Source: JACDHG01 sp963815295
GTDB lineage: Bacteria > Actinomycetota > Actinomycetes > Propionibacteriales > Nocardioidaceae
Assembly: GCA_963815295.1 (NCBI GenBank)
Contig: CAWFFZ010000013.1
Location: forward strand, 129,138 to 193,137
Direction of reading: 5' to 3'
Length of the DNA stretch: 64,000 nt
A model generated the notes under the pieces. That model saw nothing but the letters and a program-made list of their open reading frames with translations, did not search any database and was not told the origin of the DNA. This document shows positions 27,131 through 35,353 of this stretch, piece after piece; position 1 is the first letter of the stretch, and every line of letters begins with the position of its first letter. The translations under genes were made by a program, and so were the position numbers.

Positions 27131-27142
27131 GAAACCGGTTTC
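27131..27142. promoter_or_regulatory. LacI-type operator, beta-galactosidase-proximal copy
   Basis: Second perfect GAAACCGGTTTC, 96 bp before the beta-galactosidase start. Centres of the two sites are 32 bp apart, about three helical turns, so two dimers would sit on the same DNA face and could cooperate or form a tetramer clamp. Confidence 0.75.
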
Positions 27143-27237
27143 AGTACCATAAGCAGAACCACGCCGATGTGGCAAGGCCCACAGTCGGCTCATCGCCCGA
27201 AAACCACCGCCCACCGACCCCGTGAGGACGCACCCCG

Positions 27238-29769
27238 GTGACCACTCCTGCAGCAGCTGACCTGGCGAAATCCCCAACATTTGGGCGACGTAACGTGCCC
27301 GGTCGACCACCCCGGTCGGTGCGGCTCGAACGCCGGCAACTTCTCGTGGACGGCGTCCCGAGGATCTTGATGTCCGGTGAGGTGCACTACTTCCGGCTGC
27401 ACCGCGAGGACTGGGCCGACCGGCTCGACAAGCTGGTTGCCTCTGGGTGTGACGTGGTGGCGAGCTACATGCCATGGATCGTCCATGAGACGGCCACCGG
27501 CGAGGTCGACCTGACGGGCTCCACCAGCGAATACCGCGACCTGGTGGGTTTCCTCGAGCTGGCGGCCGAGCGTGACTTGTTGGTGGTGGCCCGCCCCGGC
27601 CCGTTTGTGATGGCCGAGCTGAAAAACGAAGGCCTTCCGTTCCGCATCTACCGCGAGCACCCTGACGCCGTGCCGCTGGGTTGGGACGGGGCTCCGGCTC
27701 GCACCCAGACACTCGACTACCTCGAGCCCGGCTACCTTGGTGCGGCCGAGCAGTGGTACGCCGAGATCATGCCCTTGCTGGCCGACCACTTGGTCACGCG
27801 CGGTGGCCCGGTGGCAGCAGTCCAGCTCGACAACGAGGTCGGGATGCTCTCGTGGATCACCAACACGCCCGAGATGACCGACGCCATGCTGGGCGACCTC
27901 GCAACGTGGGCCGACGAGACCTGGGGTCGCGATGCCGCGACGCAGCGGTACGGCGCTGACCCGCAGGACAAGGCGCGATGGGCGGACTGGTGGCGCTCCG
28001 GTGCCACCGCCGGCGGCAGCGCGGCCCAGCAATTGGCGCTGCACCATGACCTCGGGGCTCATCACCGCGACCGCTACGCGTCGTACCTGCTGCGACTGCG
28101 CGACGTGGCCCAGAAGCACGGCATCGACGGCGTCCCCTTCCTCATCAACATCCACGGCACTATCGGCGGTCGCGGCCGCGCGTTTCCGATCGGGATCAGC
28201 CAGTTGTCCAAGTCGTACGCCGGCGTGCCGCAGACCACTTCGGGCTCGGACCACTACATCGGCGAGCTGACCGTGGAGAACGTCCCGGACCTCTATGTCA
28301 TGAACGCGTTCATGGCCGCGGTCCACGATGCAGAGCAGCCCATCACCTCGCTTGAGTTCGAAGCAGGCACGGGCGACTACGGTGAGGACCTTAGCCGCAT
28401 CACGAGTCCGCAGACCGCCGAGCTCAAGACCCGGCTGTTGGTGGCACAAGGCAACCGGCTGATCAACTACTACCTGTTCTCGGGCGGGCACAATCCACCG
28501 CTGGACGAGCCCGTTGGCGATGGTAACGACCGCATCGCGTTCACCGGTGAGCGCCACGGCTTTGCAGCCCCCGTCAACCCGGAGGGCGTGCTGACGGACG
28601 CCCATGCCGCCACGACCAGCGCGGTGCGCGCGGTGCGAGGGGCCGAGGATCTCCTTGCCAGCATGGACGAGGAGCACGACGGCATCGTGCTCGGCTTCGT
28701 CCCCGACCACTACCTCACTGAGTACTGCCATCCTTCCTCGACTTCGCGTCGTGACCAGGTCATCGACGTCGAGAGGTTCCGGGGGATGGGCCCGCGCGAC
28801 ATGCTGGCGAGGTCGCTGCTGCTCGGCGGCCTGTCATTCGGGGCGGTCGACTTGTCAGGGGCACCGACCTCCGCTGGGGCCGAGCTCGACCCGGCTGGTC
28901 CGGTGCTCGCCGTCGCGACCCCGGCCGTGCTCGGTCGTGCTACCCAGGAGAGGCTCGCCGCATTCGTTCAGGCCGGCGGCCAGTTGCTGCTGCACGGCTT
29001 GGTGCCGGAGGTGGATGACGACGGCACACCGTGCACGGTGCTGGCCGATGCCCTCGGCATCACGGTGGCTGAGCGCGTCGACGGCACGCCTCACTACTAC
29101 CCATCGGTGCGCGCGACGGACTGGGCAGGCGCCCAGCCGGAGGTGCGGGTCGGTGTCCTCGAGCACCTGGCGAGCACCGGTGCATCCACCGTGGAGCCAC
29201 TAATCCTCGACGTGGCCGACGGTTCCCCTGTTGCCGTCGAGGTCAGTCTGCCCAGCGGCGGACGGGCGATCGTGATGGCGTGCGATTACCCATGCCACCT
29301 TGACCTGTGGCTGGCATTGTTCGAGCGCTTGGGCGTGCGACCGCGGGTCGTTGCGGACGGTGCGACGCCTGGGTTGGTCCGCACCACCACAGCAGACGAC
29401 ACGGGGCAGCGCCTCATGCATCTGGTCAATGTCGCTCCCGTTCCGCAGGCGTTCACGCTGCAGTTGAACGGCGCATCTGTTGCCGACGGATTCGCGTTCG
29501 ATCTGGCCGCGCGCAGCGGGCTGATTGTGCCCGTCGACGTGCAGCTGAATGATGCCGTGCTGCGCTGGGCAACTGCCGAGCTCGATGGTGCCGGCGACGG
29601 CTCCACGGTGCACCTGCGGCGCGGCGATGGACCAGGGCGCGCGTTGCTGGAGACCGACCGGGAAGTCACGGTCGAGGGCGAGGCCGACGTGGCCCGGACC
29701 GACGCTGGCTGGCTGGTGAGCTGGACCAAGGGTCGGGCTGGCGAACGGCTCAGCGTGCGGCTCGCGTGA
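27238..29769 (+). CDS. GH35-type beta-galactosidase
   Basis: 843 residues from GTG 27238. The N-terminal TIM barrel has GH35 hallmarks: LMSGEVHYFRLHREDW, ARPGPFVMAEL, the acid/base Glu in AAVQLDNEVG, the likely nucleophile Glu in TSLEFEAGTGDYGED. Later parts are a glutamine-amidotransferase-like beta-galactosidase domain (~500-690) and a C-terminal beta domain. No signal peptide, so cytoplasmic. Removal of beta-linked galactosyl-type ends is inferred. Divergent from lacI over the double operator, followed 22 bp later by a ROK kinase gene. Confidence 0.8.
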   Translation: MTTPAAADLAKSPTFGRRNVPGRPPRSVRLERRQLLVDGVPRILMSGEVHYFRLHREDWADRLDKLVASGCDVVASYMPWIVHETATGEVDLTGSTSEYRDLVGFLELAAERDLLVVARPGPFVMAELKNEGLPFRIYREHPDAVPLGWDGAPARTQTLDYLEPGYLGAAEQWYAEIMPLLADHLVTRGGPVAAVQLDNEVGMLSWITNTPEMTDAMLGDLATWADETWGRDAATQRYGADPQDKARWADWWRSGATAGGSAAQQLALHHDLGAHHRDRYASYLLRLRDVAQKHGIDGVPFLINIHGTIGGRGRAFPIGISQLSKSYAGVPQTTSGSDHYIGELTVENVPDLYVMNAFMAAVHDAEQPITSLEFEAGTGDYGEDLSRITSPQTAELKTRLLVAQGNRLINYYLFSGGHNPPLDEPVGDGNDRIAFTGERHGFAAPVNPEGVLTDAHAATTSAVRAVRGAEDLLASMDEEHDGIVLGFVPDHYLTEYCHPSSTSRRDQVIDVERFRGMGPRDMLARSLLLGGLSFGAVDLSGAPTSAGAELDPAGPVLAVATPAVLGRATQERLAAFVQAGGQLLLHGLVPEVDDDGTPCTVLADALGITVAERVDGTPHYYPSVRATDWAGAQPEVRVGVLEHLASTGASTVEPLILDVADGSPVAVEVSLPSGGRAIVMACDYPCHLDLWLALFERLGVRPRVVADGATPGLVRTTTADDTGQRLMHLVNVAPVPQAFTLQLNGASVADGFAFDLAARSGLIVPVDVQLNDAVLRWATAELDGAGDGSTVHLRRGDGPGRALLETDREVTVEGEADVARTDAGWLVSWTKGRAGERLSVRLA

Positions 29770-29791
29770 CAGTCGGGCGCGCTCTGCCACG

Positions 29792-30709
29792 ATGACTGTT
29801 GTGGCCGACGTCGTGATCGCCCTGGACGCCGGCGGGACCAAGCTGGTCGGAGGTCTCGTCGGCCGTAGTGGGGAGGTCTTCGAGCGCGACCAGGTCGCGA
29901 CTCCGCGGGTTGCCGGACGGTGCGACCCCGGCCTGAGCGCGCTGCACTCACTTGCTGCTCGGCTCAGCGAAGGAGCACGCGTCGCCGGCCACCGGGTCGA
30001 AGGGCTCGGCCTTGGCATTGCCGAGTACGTCCGGGACGGGTTGCTCACCAGTGCAGAGGTCTTCGACTGGCAGGTGCAGCCACGCGACCTGCTAGCCCAG
30101 GATGCGGGTGGCGGCGCCGTGACTGTCGACGCCGATGTGCGGTGTGCTGCAGTCGCGGAGGCGGCCGTACGACGTACGGCCAAGCCAGAGTCGATGCTGT
30201 ATGTCTCCTGGGGCACGGGTCTGTCCAGCACCATGGTGGTCGACGGGCGGTGCGTGGTGGGCAGGCGCGGCGAGGCGCTCGCGCTGGGGGAGTGGCGGGT
30301 CGACCCGCGAACTGACCCGAGCTGGGAAGGGAACCTCGAGCAGTTCGCTTCAGGGCTGGGGATCTCTGCGCGCTACACAGCCTTGACCTCGCGACCGGCG
30401 TCAGGCCTGGAAGTCGCCCGGTATGCCGACCAGGGAGACGCCAAAGCACGACTCGTCGTCGAATCCGCCGCCGATGCATTGGCCCATGCGGTGGCCGCTC
30501 TCGTGCTGGTCCTCGACCCCGCCGTCGTCGTGCTGGGTGGCGGGGTCGGCACCGGAGCCGGCGTACTCTCGGCGACGGTTCAGGAGGCAGTGCCGCAACT
30601 ATTGGCGCGCCGGGGTTCGCCACCGGTGGAGGCGGCGGTCGCGGGTCCCGACGCAGGTCTGGTCGGCGCGGGACTGCTGGCTTGGGAGATTGCCTCGCTC
30701 AGGCGGTGA
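29792..30709 (+). CDS. ROK-family sugar kinase-like protein without zinc motif
   Basis: 305 residues. ATP-binding phosphate-1 motif ALDAGGTKLVGGLVG at the N-terminus and GGGVGTG-type adenosine motif (VVVLGGGVG) near residue 250 mark the ROK family; there is no helix-turn-helix, so it should be a kinase, not a repressor. The usual His/Cys zinc cluster (CGCG..GC) is absent; the corresponding place reads EWRVDPRTDPSWEGNLEQF. Phosphorylates a released hexose with ATP, inferred. In an operon with the beta-galactosidase gene, it overlaps the end of the convergent GH1 gene by 11 bp. Confidence 0.75.
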   Translation: MTVVADVVIALDAGGTKLVGGLVGRSGEVFERDQVATPRVAGRCDPGLSALHSLAARLSEGARVAGHRVEGLGLGIAEYVRDGLLTSAEVFDWQVQPRDLLAQDAGGGAVTVDADVRCAAVAEAAVRRTAKPESMLYVSWGTGLSSTMVVDGRCVVGRRGEALALGEWRVDPRTDPSWEGNLEQFASGLGISARYTALTSRPASGLEVARYADQGDAKARLVVESAADALAHAVAALVLVLDPAVVVLGGGVGTGAGVLSATVQEAVPQLLARRGSPPVEAAVAGPDAGLVGAGLLAWEIASLRR

Positions 30710-32105
30710 GCGCGTTGGCGGCGACCACATCGGCGTACCACCGTGCGGAGTCCTTGGGCGTCCGGACGAGCGTCTCGTAGTCGATGTGCACGATCCCGAA
30801 CCGCTTGCTGAAGCCGAGTCCCCACTCGAAGTTGTCCATGAAGGACCAGAGGTAGTAGCCGCGGATGTCGGCGCCTGCCTCGATCGCAGCGTGCACGGCC
30901 GCCAGGTGGCTGTGTAGATAGTCGATGCGCCTGCTGTCCGGCACCCGCCCGTCCTCGTCCACTTCGTCGGGGTACGCGCACCCGTTCTCGGTCACCATCA
31001 TCGGCACCTCGGGATAGTCGCGGTGCACCCGCATGAGCAAGTCGGTGAATGCCTCCGGCAGAATCTGCCAGCCCATGTCCGTGTAGGGGCCAGGTTGGGG
31101 GTACATGTATGCCAAGTCGGTCCCTGCCCAAGCCACCGGCTGATCCGACGACTCGCCTTGGTCCTTGCCCGCGTCTAGGGGTGGCCCTCCCACCAGTCCC
31201 GGCGTGTAGTAGTTGACGCCAAGCATGTCGAGAGGTGCGTGGATGGTGGCCAGGTCACCCTCGTGGACGAACCCCCAGTCGGTGATGTGACGGGTCTCTT
31301 CCATGAGGCCTTCGGGGTAGTGCCCGCGCAGGACGGGATCGAGGAAGACCCCGTTCGCCATCCGGTCCACGTGCGCCACTGCCTCCCGGTCGACCGCGGA
31401 GTCAGACTTTGGATACGCCTGGGCCATGTTCAGTGTGAGCGACACCCCGGTATCCGGGGACGACGTACGGATGGCCGCCGCCGCAAGCCCGTGCGCGAGG
31501 TTGAGGTGGTGGGCCGCCGCGAGTGCCGTTGCATTGTCGTGGACACCTGGCGCGTGCACGCCACTTGCGTGCCCGAGGAAGGCGGAGCAAAAGGGCTCGT
31601 TGAGCGTGGTGATCATGGGCAGGCGGTCGCCAAGGAAGTCGGCAACGACCGTCGCGTAGTCGGCAAACCGCCACGGGGTGTCGCGGGCAGCCCAGCCGCC
31701 CTCGGACTGGATCGCCGCGGGCAGATCCCAGTGGTAGAGCGTGACCAGCGGTGTGATGCCCCGGGCGAGCAGGCCGTCGACGAGTCGGTCGTAGAACCCG
31801 AGTCCTTCGGGGTTCACAGCACCGGCACCGTCGGGGACGATCCGCGGCCACGCGATCGAGAATCGGTATGACTCGAGCCCTAGAGACGCCATCAGGTCGA
31901 GGTCTTCGTCCATGCGGTGGAAGTGATCGCACGCCACGTCGCCCGTGTCTCCGTTGAGCACCTTGCCGGGCGTGTGGCTGAACGTGTCCCAGATGCTCGG
32001 ACCACGCCCGCCTTCGTTGACGCCGCCCTCGATCTGGTACGCCGCCGTCGCTGTTCCCCACGTGAATCCCTCGGGGAACGACAGTTGCTGCGAAGCGGCG
32101 GTCAT
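30699..32105 (-). CDS. GH1 beta-glucosidase
   Basis: 468 residues, full family length. N-terminal signature FTWGTATAAYQIEGG, acid/base Glu in MITTLNEPFCSA, nucleophile Glu in MMVTENGCAYPD, the sugar-binding block GYYLWSFMDNFEWGLGFSKRFG. No signal peptide: hydrolysis inside the cell. Its ATG overlaps the stop of the Gfo/Idh/MocA gene by 4 bases, so the two are translated together. Beta-glucosidase or beta-galactosidase activity are both possible in the family. Confidence 0.9.
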   Translation of the reverse strand: MTAASQQLSFPEGFTWGTATAAYQIEGGVNEGGRGPSIWDTFSHTPGKVLNGDTGDVACDHFHRMDEDLDLMASLGLESYRFSIAWPRIVPDGAGAVNPEGLGFYDRLVDGLLARGITPLVTLYHWDLPAAIQSEGGWAARDTPWRFADYATVVADFLGDRLPMITTLNEPFCSAFLGHASGVHAPGVHDNATALAAAHHLNLAHGLAAAAIRTSSPDTGVSLTLNMAQAYPKSDSAVDREAVAHVDRMANGVFLDPVLRGHYPEGLMEETRHITDWGFVHEGDLATIHAPLDMLGVNYYTPGLVGGPPLDAGKDQGESSDQPVAWAGTDLAYMYPQPGPYTDMGWQILPEAFTDLLMRVHRDYPEVPMMVTENGCAYPDEVDEDGRVPDSRRIDYLHSHLAAVHAAIEAGADIRGYYLWSFMDNFEWGLGFSKRFGIVHIDYETLVRTPKDSARWYADVVAANALTA

Positions 32106-33199
32106 GAGCGCGGGTCGTGTCGAGCGCGTTGGTTGTCCTCAACCGGTGTAACGCTGGAGTAATCGAGGTCGGGGAACTCTGACTCGATCTCGATGACTCT
32201 GCCCTCGGCCGCCGAGCGTTTGGCCGCGAGCATCACCTCGAGTGCATGCAACGCGTGCTCTGGCCGGTTCACCGGGGTGTCTCCGCTGTCGATGCAGTCG
32301 ACAAGGTGGCGAAGGCCCGCGGTCCAAGGCCATTGTGGCGCTGAGTCCGGGACGAGCTCCCACGAGCCGCGAGCGTTGCTCCAGTGTTCGAAGCCTTCGG
32401 GCGCCCAGTCGTCGCCCAACATCTGGAGCACACCGTCGGCACCGTAGAGCTCGATGGCTGGCGAGCGGTACTTTTGCATGGTGAAGCCCGTCGCGATCGA
32501 CGCGAACCGTGAGTCTCCGAAGTCGAGGACGATATGCGCGTTGTCGTCGCTCGTCACCTCAACGAGGTCACCTTCGGCGACTCGCTTCGGGATGGCCACG
32601 CCGACCATCGCGGTTACCCGTTTGACCGAGCCGAAGAAGCCACACAGGCTGACGAGGTTGTAGACCCCGAGGTCGAACAGCGCGCCACCACCTGGCTCGT
32701 AGAACCACCGACCCCATGTCGGGCCGGACCAGCCGTAACGGGCACGCGCGAGATACAGAGCCCCGATGTCGCCTGCTTGCACGCGCCGGTGCATCTCCTG
32801 GTAGGTGGGGGAGAGCACGATGTGGGGGGCACAGACGAGCACCTGATTTCCCCCGGAGGCGTCGACGAGCGCCCGCGCCTCGTCCATCGCGGTGGCCATC
32901 GGCTTCTCTACCAAGACGTGCTTGCCGGCCTGAAGTGCTGCCAGGGCGAGGGGCCCGTGCTCGTTCATGCTCGTGAGCACGAGGACCGCGTCGACGTCCT
33001 CGCGGCTGTACACCTGCTCAGGTGCAGTAGCCCCGCCGTCAATGCCGAACCGCTGGGCAGCGACCTCCCGCTTCTGCGGGTCAGGGTCGTAGCCGGCTAC
33101 GAACTCGACCCGACCCTCGTGGGTCAGCTCCTGGATGAGTCGGGCGTACGGACCGGAGAAGACACTTCCAAGTCCAAGCACACCGAGGCGCACTGTCAT
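32102..33199 (-). CDS. Gfo/Idh/MocA-family NAD(P)-dependent oxidoreductase
   Basis: 365 residues. Rossmann part with GVLGLGSVFSGPYARL, the catalytic-region motif VLVEKPMATAMDEA (Glu-Lys-Pro), then the C-terminal sheet domain (YGWSGPTWGRWFYEPGGG, IATGFTMQKYRSPAIELYG). Such enzymes oxidise sugars or sugar derivatives, isomerise glycosides by redox steps, or act in 3-keto-glycoside pathways. ATG 33199 has AAAGGAA upstream. Coupled to the GH1 gene, so a redox step on the same glycoside is likely. Confidence 0.85.
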   Translation of the reverse strand: MTVRLGVLGLGSVFSGPYARLIQELTHEGRVEFVAGYDPDPQKREVAAQRFGIDGGATAPEQVYSREDVDAVLVLTSMNEHGPLALAALQAGKHVLVEKPMATAMDEARALVDASGGNQVLVCAPHIVLSPTYQEMHRRVQAGDIGALYLARARYGWSGPTWGRWFYEPGGGALFDLGVYNLVSLCGFFGSVKRVTAMVGVAIPKRVAEGDLVEVTSDDNAHIVLDFGDSRFASIATGFTMQKYRSPAIELYGADGVLQMLGDDWAPEGFEHWSNARGSWELVPDSAPQWPWTAGLRHLVDCIDSGDTPVNRPEHALHALEVMLAAKRSAAEGRVIEIESEFPDLDYSSVTPVEDNQRARHDPRS

Positions 33200-33230
33200 G
33201 GATGGTTCCTTTCATCAACATGCGAGGTGG

Positions 33231-33275
33231 AGAGCATCAAAAGGCAAGGAGCGAGAGCATCGAAAGGCGAGGAGC
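33231..33275. repeat. Two 22-bp direct repeats with 23-bp period
   Basis: AGAGCATC(A/G)AAAGGC(A/G)AGGAGC occurs at 33231-33252 and 33254-33275, differing at two positions, in the 88-bp gap between the PhyH and Gfo/Idh/MocA genes. Read on the minus strand it lies in the transcript between these two genes. Role unknown; the period of 23 is about two helical turns. Confidence 0.6.
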
Positions 33276-33287
33276 TAAGGCGGGGGG

Positions 33288-34076
33288 CTACTTCTCGGAG
33301 GACGCGGATCGCTGCCAGGGAAACGAGCTGGGTCCGTCGAGGGGGATGGCCGGACACGCGAACGAGAAGATCAGCGCTCGTCGCGGCTCGCTCGTCCGGT
33401 TCGGCCCGGCATAGTGCAAGGTCCTGCTCGTGTGCACGGTCGCGCCTCCGGCCGGGAGTGGGCACGCGACCGCGGGCCCTACCGCCTCCGGGTCGGTGAC
33501 CACCAGCCCCTGTGCTTCGTCGTTGATGAGCCGGTGCGGCTGCACTTCGAGTGTGTGGCTGCCGGCGATGAACTGCATGCACCCGTTGTCGAGGGTCGCG
33601 GGCTGGAGAGGCATCCAGATGCTGAGCGCAATGTGCTGCGCGTTCGCATTCCAGTAGGCCTCGTCTTGGTGCCAGGGAGTCTCCGCACCGTCGAACGGAG
33701 GCTTGCGGATGGCATGCATCCCAGTCGACTCCACTTTGTCTCCGAGGAGACTACGCGCCACCTCGAATGCGTTGGCGAAGGCGACGGTCTCCAAGAGTTC
33801 GGGGGCATAGCGTTCGGGATTGAGGATCTGAGGGAGCAATGGTGGGGCGTCGCTGTCGCCCGCCAGCTCGATGCGGTCGGCGTCCTCGATGGCGGCGTCA
33901 CTCTCGAACAGCCGGTCATAGATGCCCTGCAAACTTTGGACCTCCTTCGCCGAGGTCAGCTCCTCGAGCCGCAAGAAGCCGTCCGCACGGTAGTCCTGGA
34001 CCTGCTCGTCGGTGAGGGTGGCGGTGCCGGCGGCTGGGCGCTCATCGGTGCGAATCGGGTCCACGTCCTTCTCCAA
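33288..34076 (-). CDS. Phytanoyl-CoA dioxygenase (PhyH)-family protein, second copy
   Basis: 262 residues as read from TTG 34076; GTG 34067 is another possible start, and no in-frame ATG exists upstream. Fe(II) ligands in PWHQDEAYWNANAQ (HxD) and distal ATVHTSRTLHYAGPNRT with the conserved Arg. Low overall similarity to the PhyH protein at 13312, so not a recent duplicate. Leads the row phyH - gfo/idh - GH1 on the minus strand. A substrate from the same glycoside (for example an aglycone) is a guess. Confidence 0.8.
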   Translation of the reverse strand: MEKDVDPIRTDERPAAGTATLTDEQVQDYRADGFLRLEELTSAKEVQSLQGIYDRLFESDAAIEDADRIELAGDSDAPPLLPQILNPERYAPELLETVAFANAFEVARSLLGDKVESTGMHAIRKPPFDGAETPWHQDEAYWNANAQHIALSIWMPLQPATLDNGCMQFIAGSHTLEVQPHRLINDEAQGLVVTDPEAVGPAVACPLPAGGATVHTSRTLHYAGPNRTSEPRRALIFSFACPAIPLDGPSSFPWQRSASSEK

Positions 34077-34190
34077 TGCATGCGGGGGTTCGAAAGTTTG
34101 TTGGGGGACAGCCCGTAACCTGGGCTTCCATCACGCTACCGCTGCGCCGTCACATGCTACAAATAGACCGCTCATAGGACAAGATGCTTT

Positions 34191-34236
34191 CGAGCGATCA
34201 GTGTTCACGCTCTAGCATGCCGGACGAGCGATCGCT
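34191..34236. promoter_or_regulatory. Repeats in phyH/cupin divergent region, candidate operator
   Basis: CGAGCGATC occurs at 34191-34199 and 34225-34233, 34 bp apart, and the second copy is part of a perfect palindrome AGCGATCGCT (34227-34236). The region is AT-richer than its surroundings and separates the divergent PhyH and cupin genes. It does not match the GAAACCGGTTTC site, so another regulator is likely. Confidence 0.4.
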
Positions 34237-34262
34237 AGTTGTATTAGTGGTAATATCCGAGC

Positions 34263-35147
34263 GTGACCGAACAGACACCTTCTCGGCGGGCGACCCCCCG
34301 CCCGACCTTCGACCGTCCGACCGTCATCCGTCGCGGTGACACAGCTCACCACGTCTGGGGTGACACCGAGTCGGGCTTGGTCACCGACAGGGTCTACGCG
34401 TCGACCTCGACCTTGCACGTGCTCGAGTTCGAGCTTCAGCCAGGAGGCGGCTTCCGGCACAGCGACACCAACAAGACCCTGTTCGCTGCCGACATCATGT
34501 ACTGCGTTCTGGAGGGCACGCTGGTCCTCACCGACCCGCAGCACGGCGAAGTGCAGGTCATCGAGGCGGGCGAGCAGGTGCTCTTCGGTCGCGACACCTG
34601 GCACCACGGGTTCAACCCGTCGTCGGAGAGCGTGCGCGTGCTGGAGTTCTTTGCACCGCCCCCGAGCCGCGGCACTGCCTCCACGTATGCCCGCACCCAG
34701 CCGATGCTCGAGCAGGTGCGCTACCGCGACGAGCGGTGGTCAGGCAGATGGCCCGACGCATCCCCGGAGCAGCGGGCAGCCTCGCGGCTCCGCCTCGTAC
34801 GCACAAGCGAAGCGCTCTGGTCGTTTGCAGGCGAGGTCCCGACCCATCTGGTGGGCACGCTGGCAGACACTCCGTTCCTCACGGTCTGCGAGGGCCGCGT
34901 GGCCGCCGGACACGTGGAGGATCTTCGTAAGGTCGAGGACGAGTCACTGCTCATCGTCACCGACGGTGAGCTCTGGGCAGACACCAAGGACGAGGCTGGC
35001 GATGAGTTCTCCGCGGCTTGTCTTGGCGTCGGGGATGCGGTGTTCGTACCCCGCAACACCCAGCTGCGAGTCCTGGTGCGCGGGGGCCGCCCAGCGCGCT
35101 ACATCATCGGGTCCGCCCGGCAGGTGCCGGAGGGCTGGATGCCCTAG
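34263..35147 (+). CDS. Cupin-domain protein
   Basis: 294 residues with two cupin-like halves. The first is clearest: VLEFELQPGGGFRHSDTNKT, YCVLEGTLVLTD, GEQVLFGRDTWHHGFNP with His ligands. The second half (~160-290) has the same strand order (FLTVCEGRVAAGHVEDL, SLLIVTDGELW, GDAVFVPRNTQLRV) but lost most ligand His. Function unknown: sugar-binding, isomerase-like or regulatory cupin. Divergent from the PhyH gene; a hairpin terminator follows. Confidence 0.75.
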   Translation: MTEQTPSRRATPRPTFDRPTVIRRGDTAHHVWGDTESGLVTDRVYASTSTLHVLEFELQPGGGFRHSDTNKTLFAADIMYCVLEGTLVLTDPQHGEVQVIEAGEQVLFGRDTWHHGFNPSSESVRVLEFFAPPPSRGTASTYARTQPMLEQVRYRDERWSGRWPDASPEQRAASRLRLVRTSEALWSFAGEVPTHLVGTLADTPFLTVCEGRVAAGHVEDLRKVEDESLLIVTDGELWADTKDEAGDEFSAACLGVGDAVFVPRNTQLRVLVRGGRPARYIIGSARQVPEGWMP

Positions 35148-35155
35148 GTCGAAGC

Positions 35156-35177
35156 CTGCCCCCGGGACTGGGGGCAG
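35156..35177 (+). terminator. Hairpin after cupin gene
   Basis: Arms CTGCCCCC and GGGGGCAG, perfect 8-bp stem with a 6-base loop, 8 bp after the cupin stop codon. Downstream sequence is only weakly T-rich, so a factor-independent terminator is likely but not certain. Confidence 0.55.
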
Positions 35178-35211
35178 ACTTACTCTGACTTCGCTGACCT
35201 GCTGTGCTTCC

Positions 35212-35288
35212 TGGGGTGAGTGACGGGACTTGAACCCGCGACATCTGCGACCACAACGCAGCGCTCTACCGGCTGAGCTACACCCACC
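35212..35288 (-). tRNA. tRNA-His (anticodon GTG)
   Basis: The minus strand folds as a cloverleaf with acceptor GTGGGTG/CACTCAC (one G-U pair), anticodon stem CTGCG/CGCAG with loop TTGTGGT (anticodon GTG), and T-loop TTCAAGT. The extra 5' G (G-1, position 35288) and discriminator C that mark bacterial tRNA-His are both encoded, as is the 3' CCA (35212-35214). Confidence 0.95.
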
Positions 35289-35353
35289 ATGTCTCGCAGC
35301 CACCCCTTGGGGGCGCAGCGGCGTGAAGAAGTGTAGCGGCCATCAGCCGGGAC

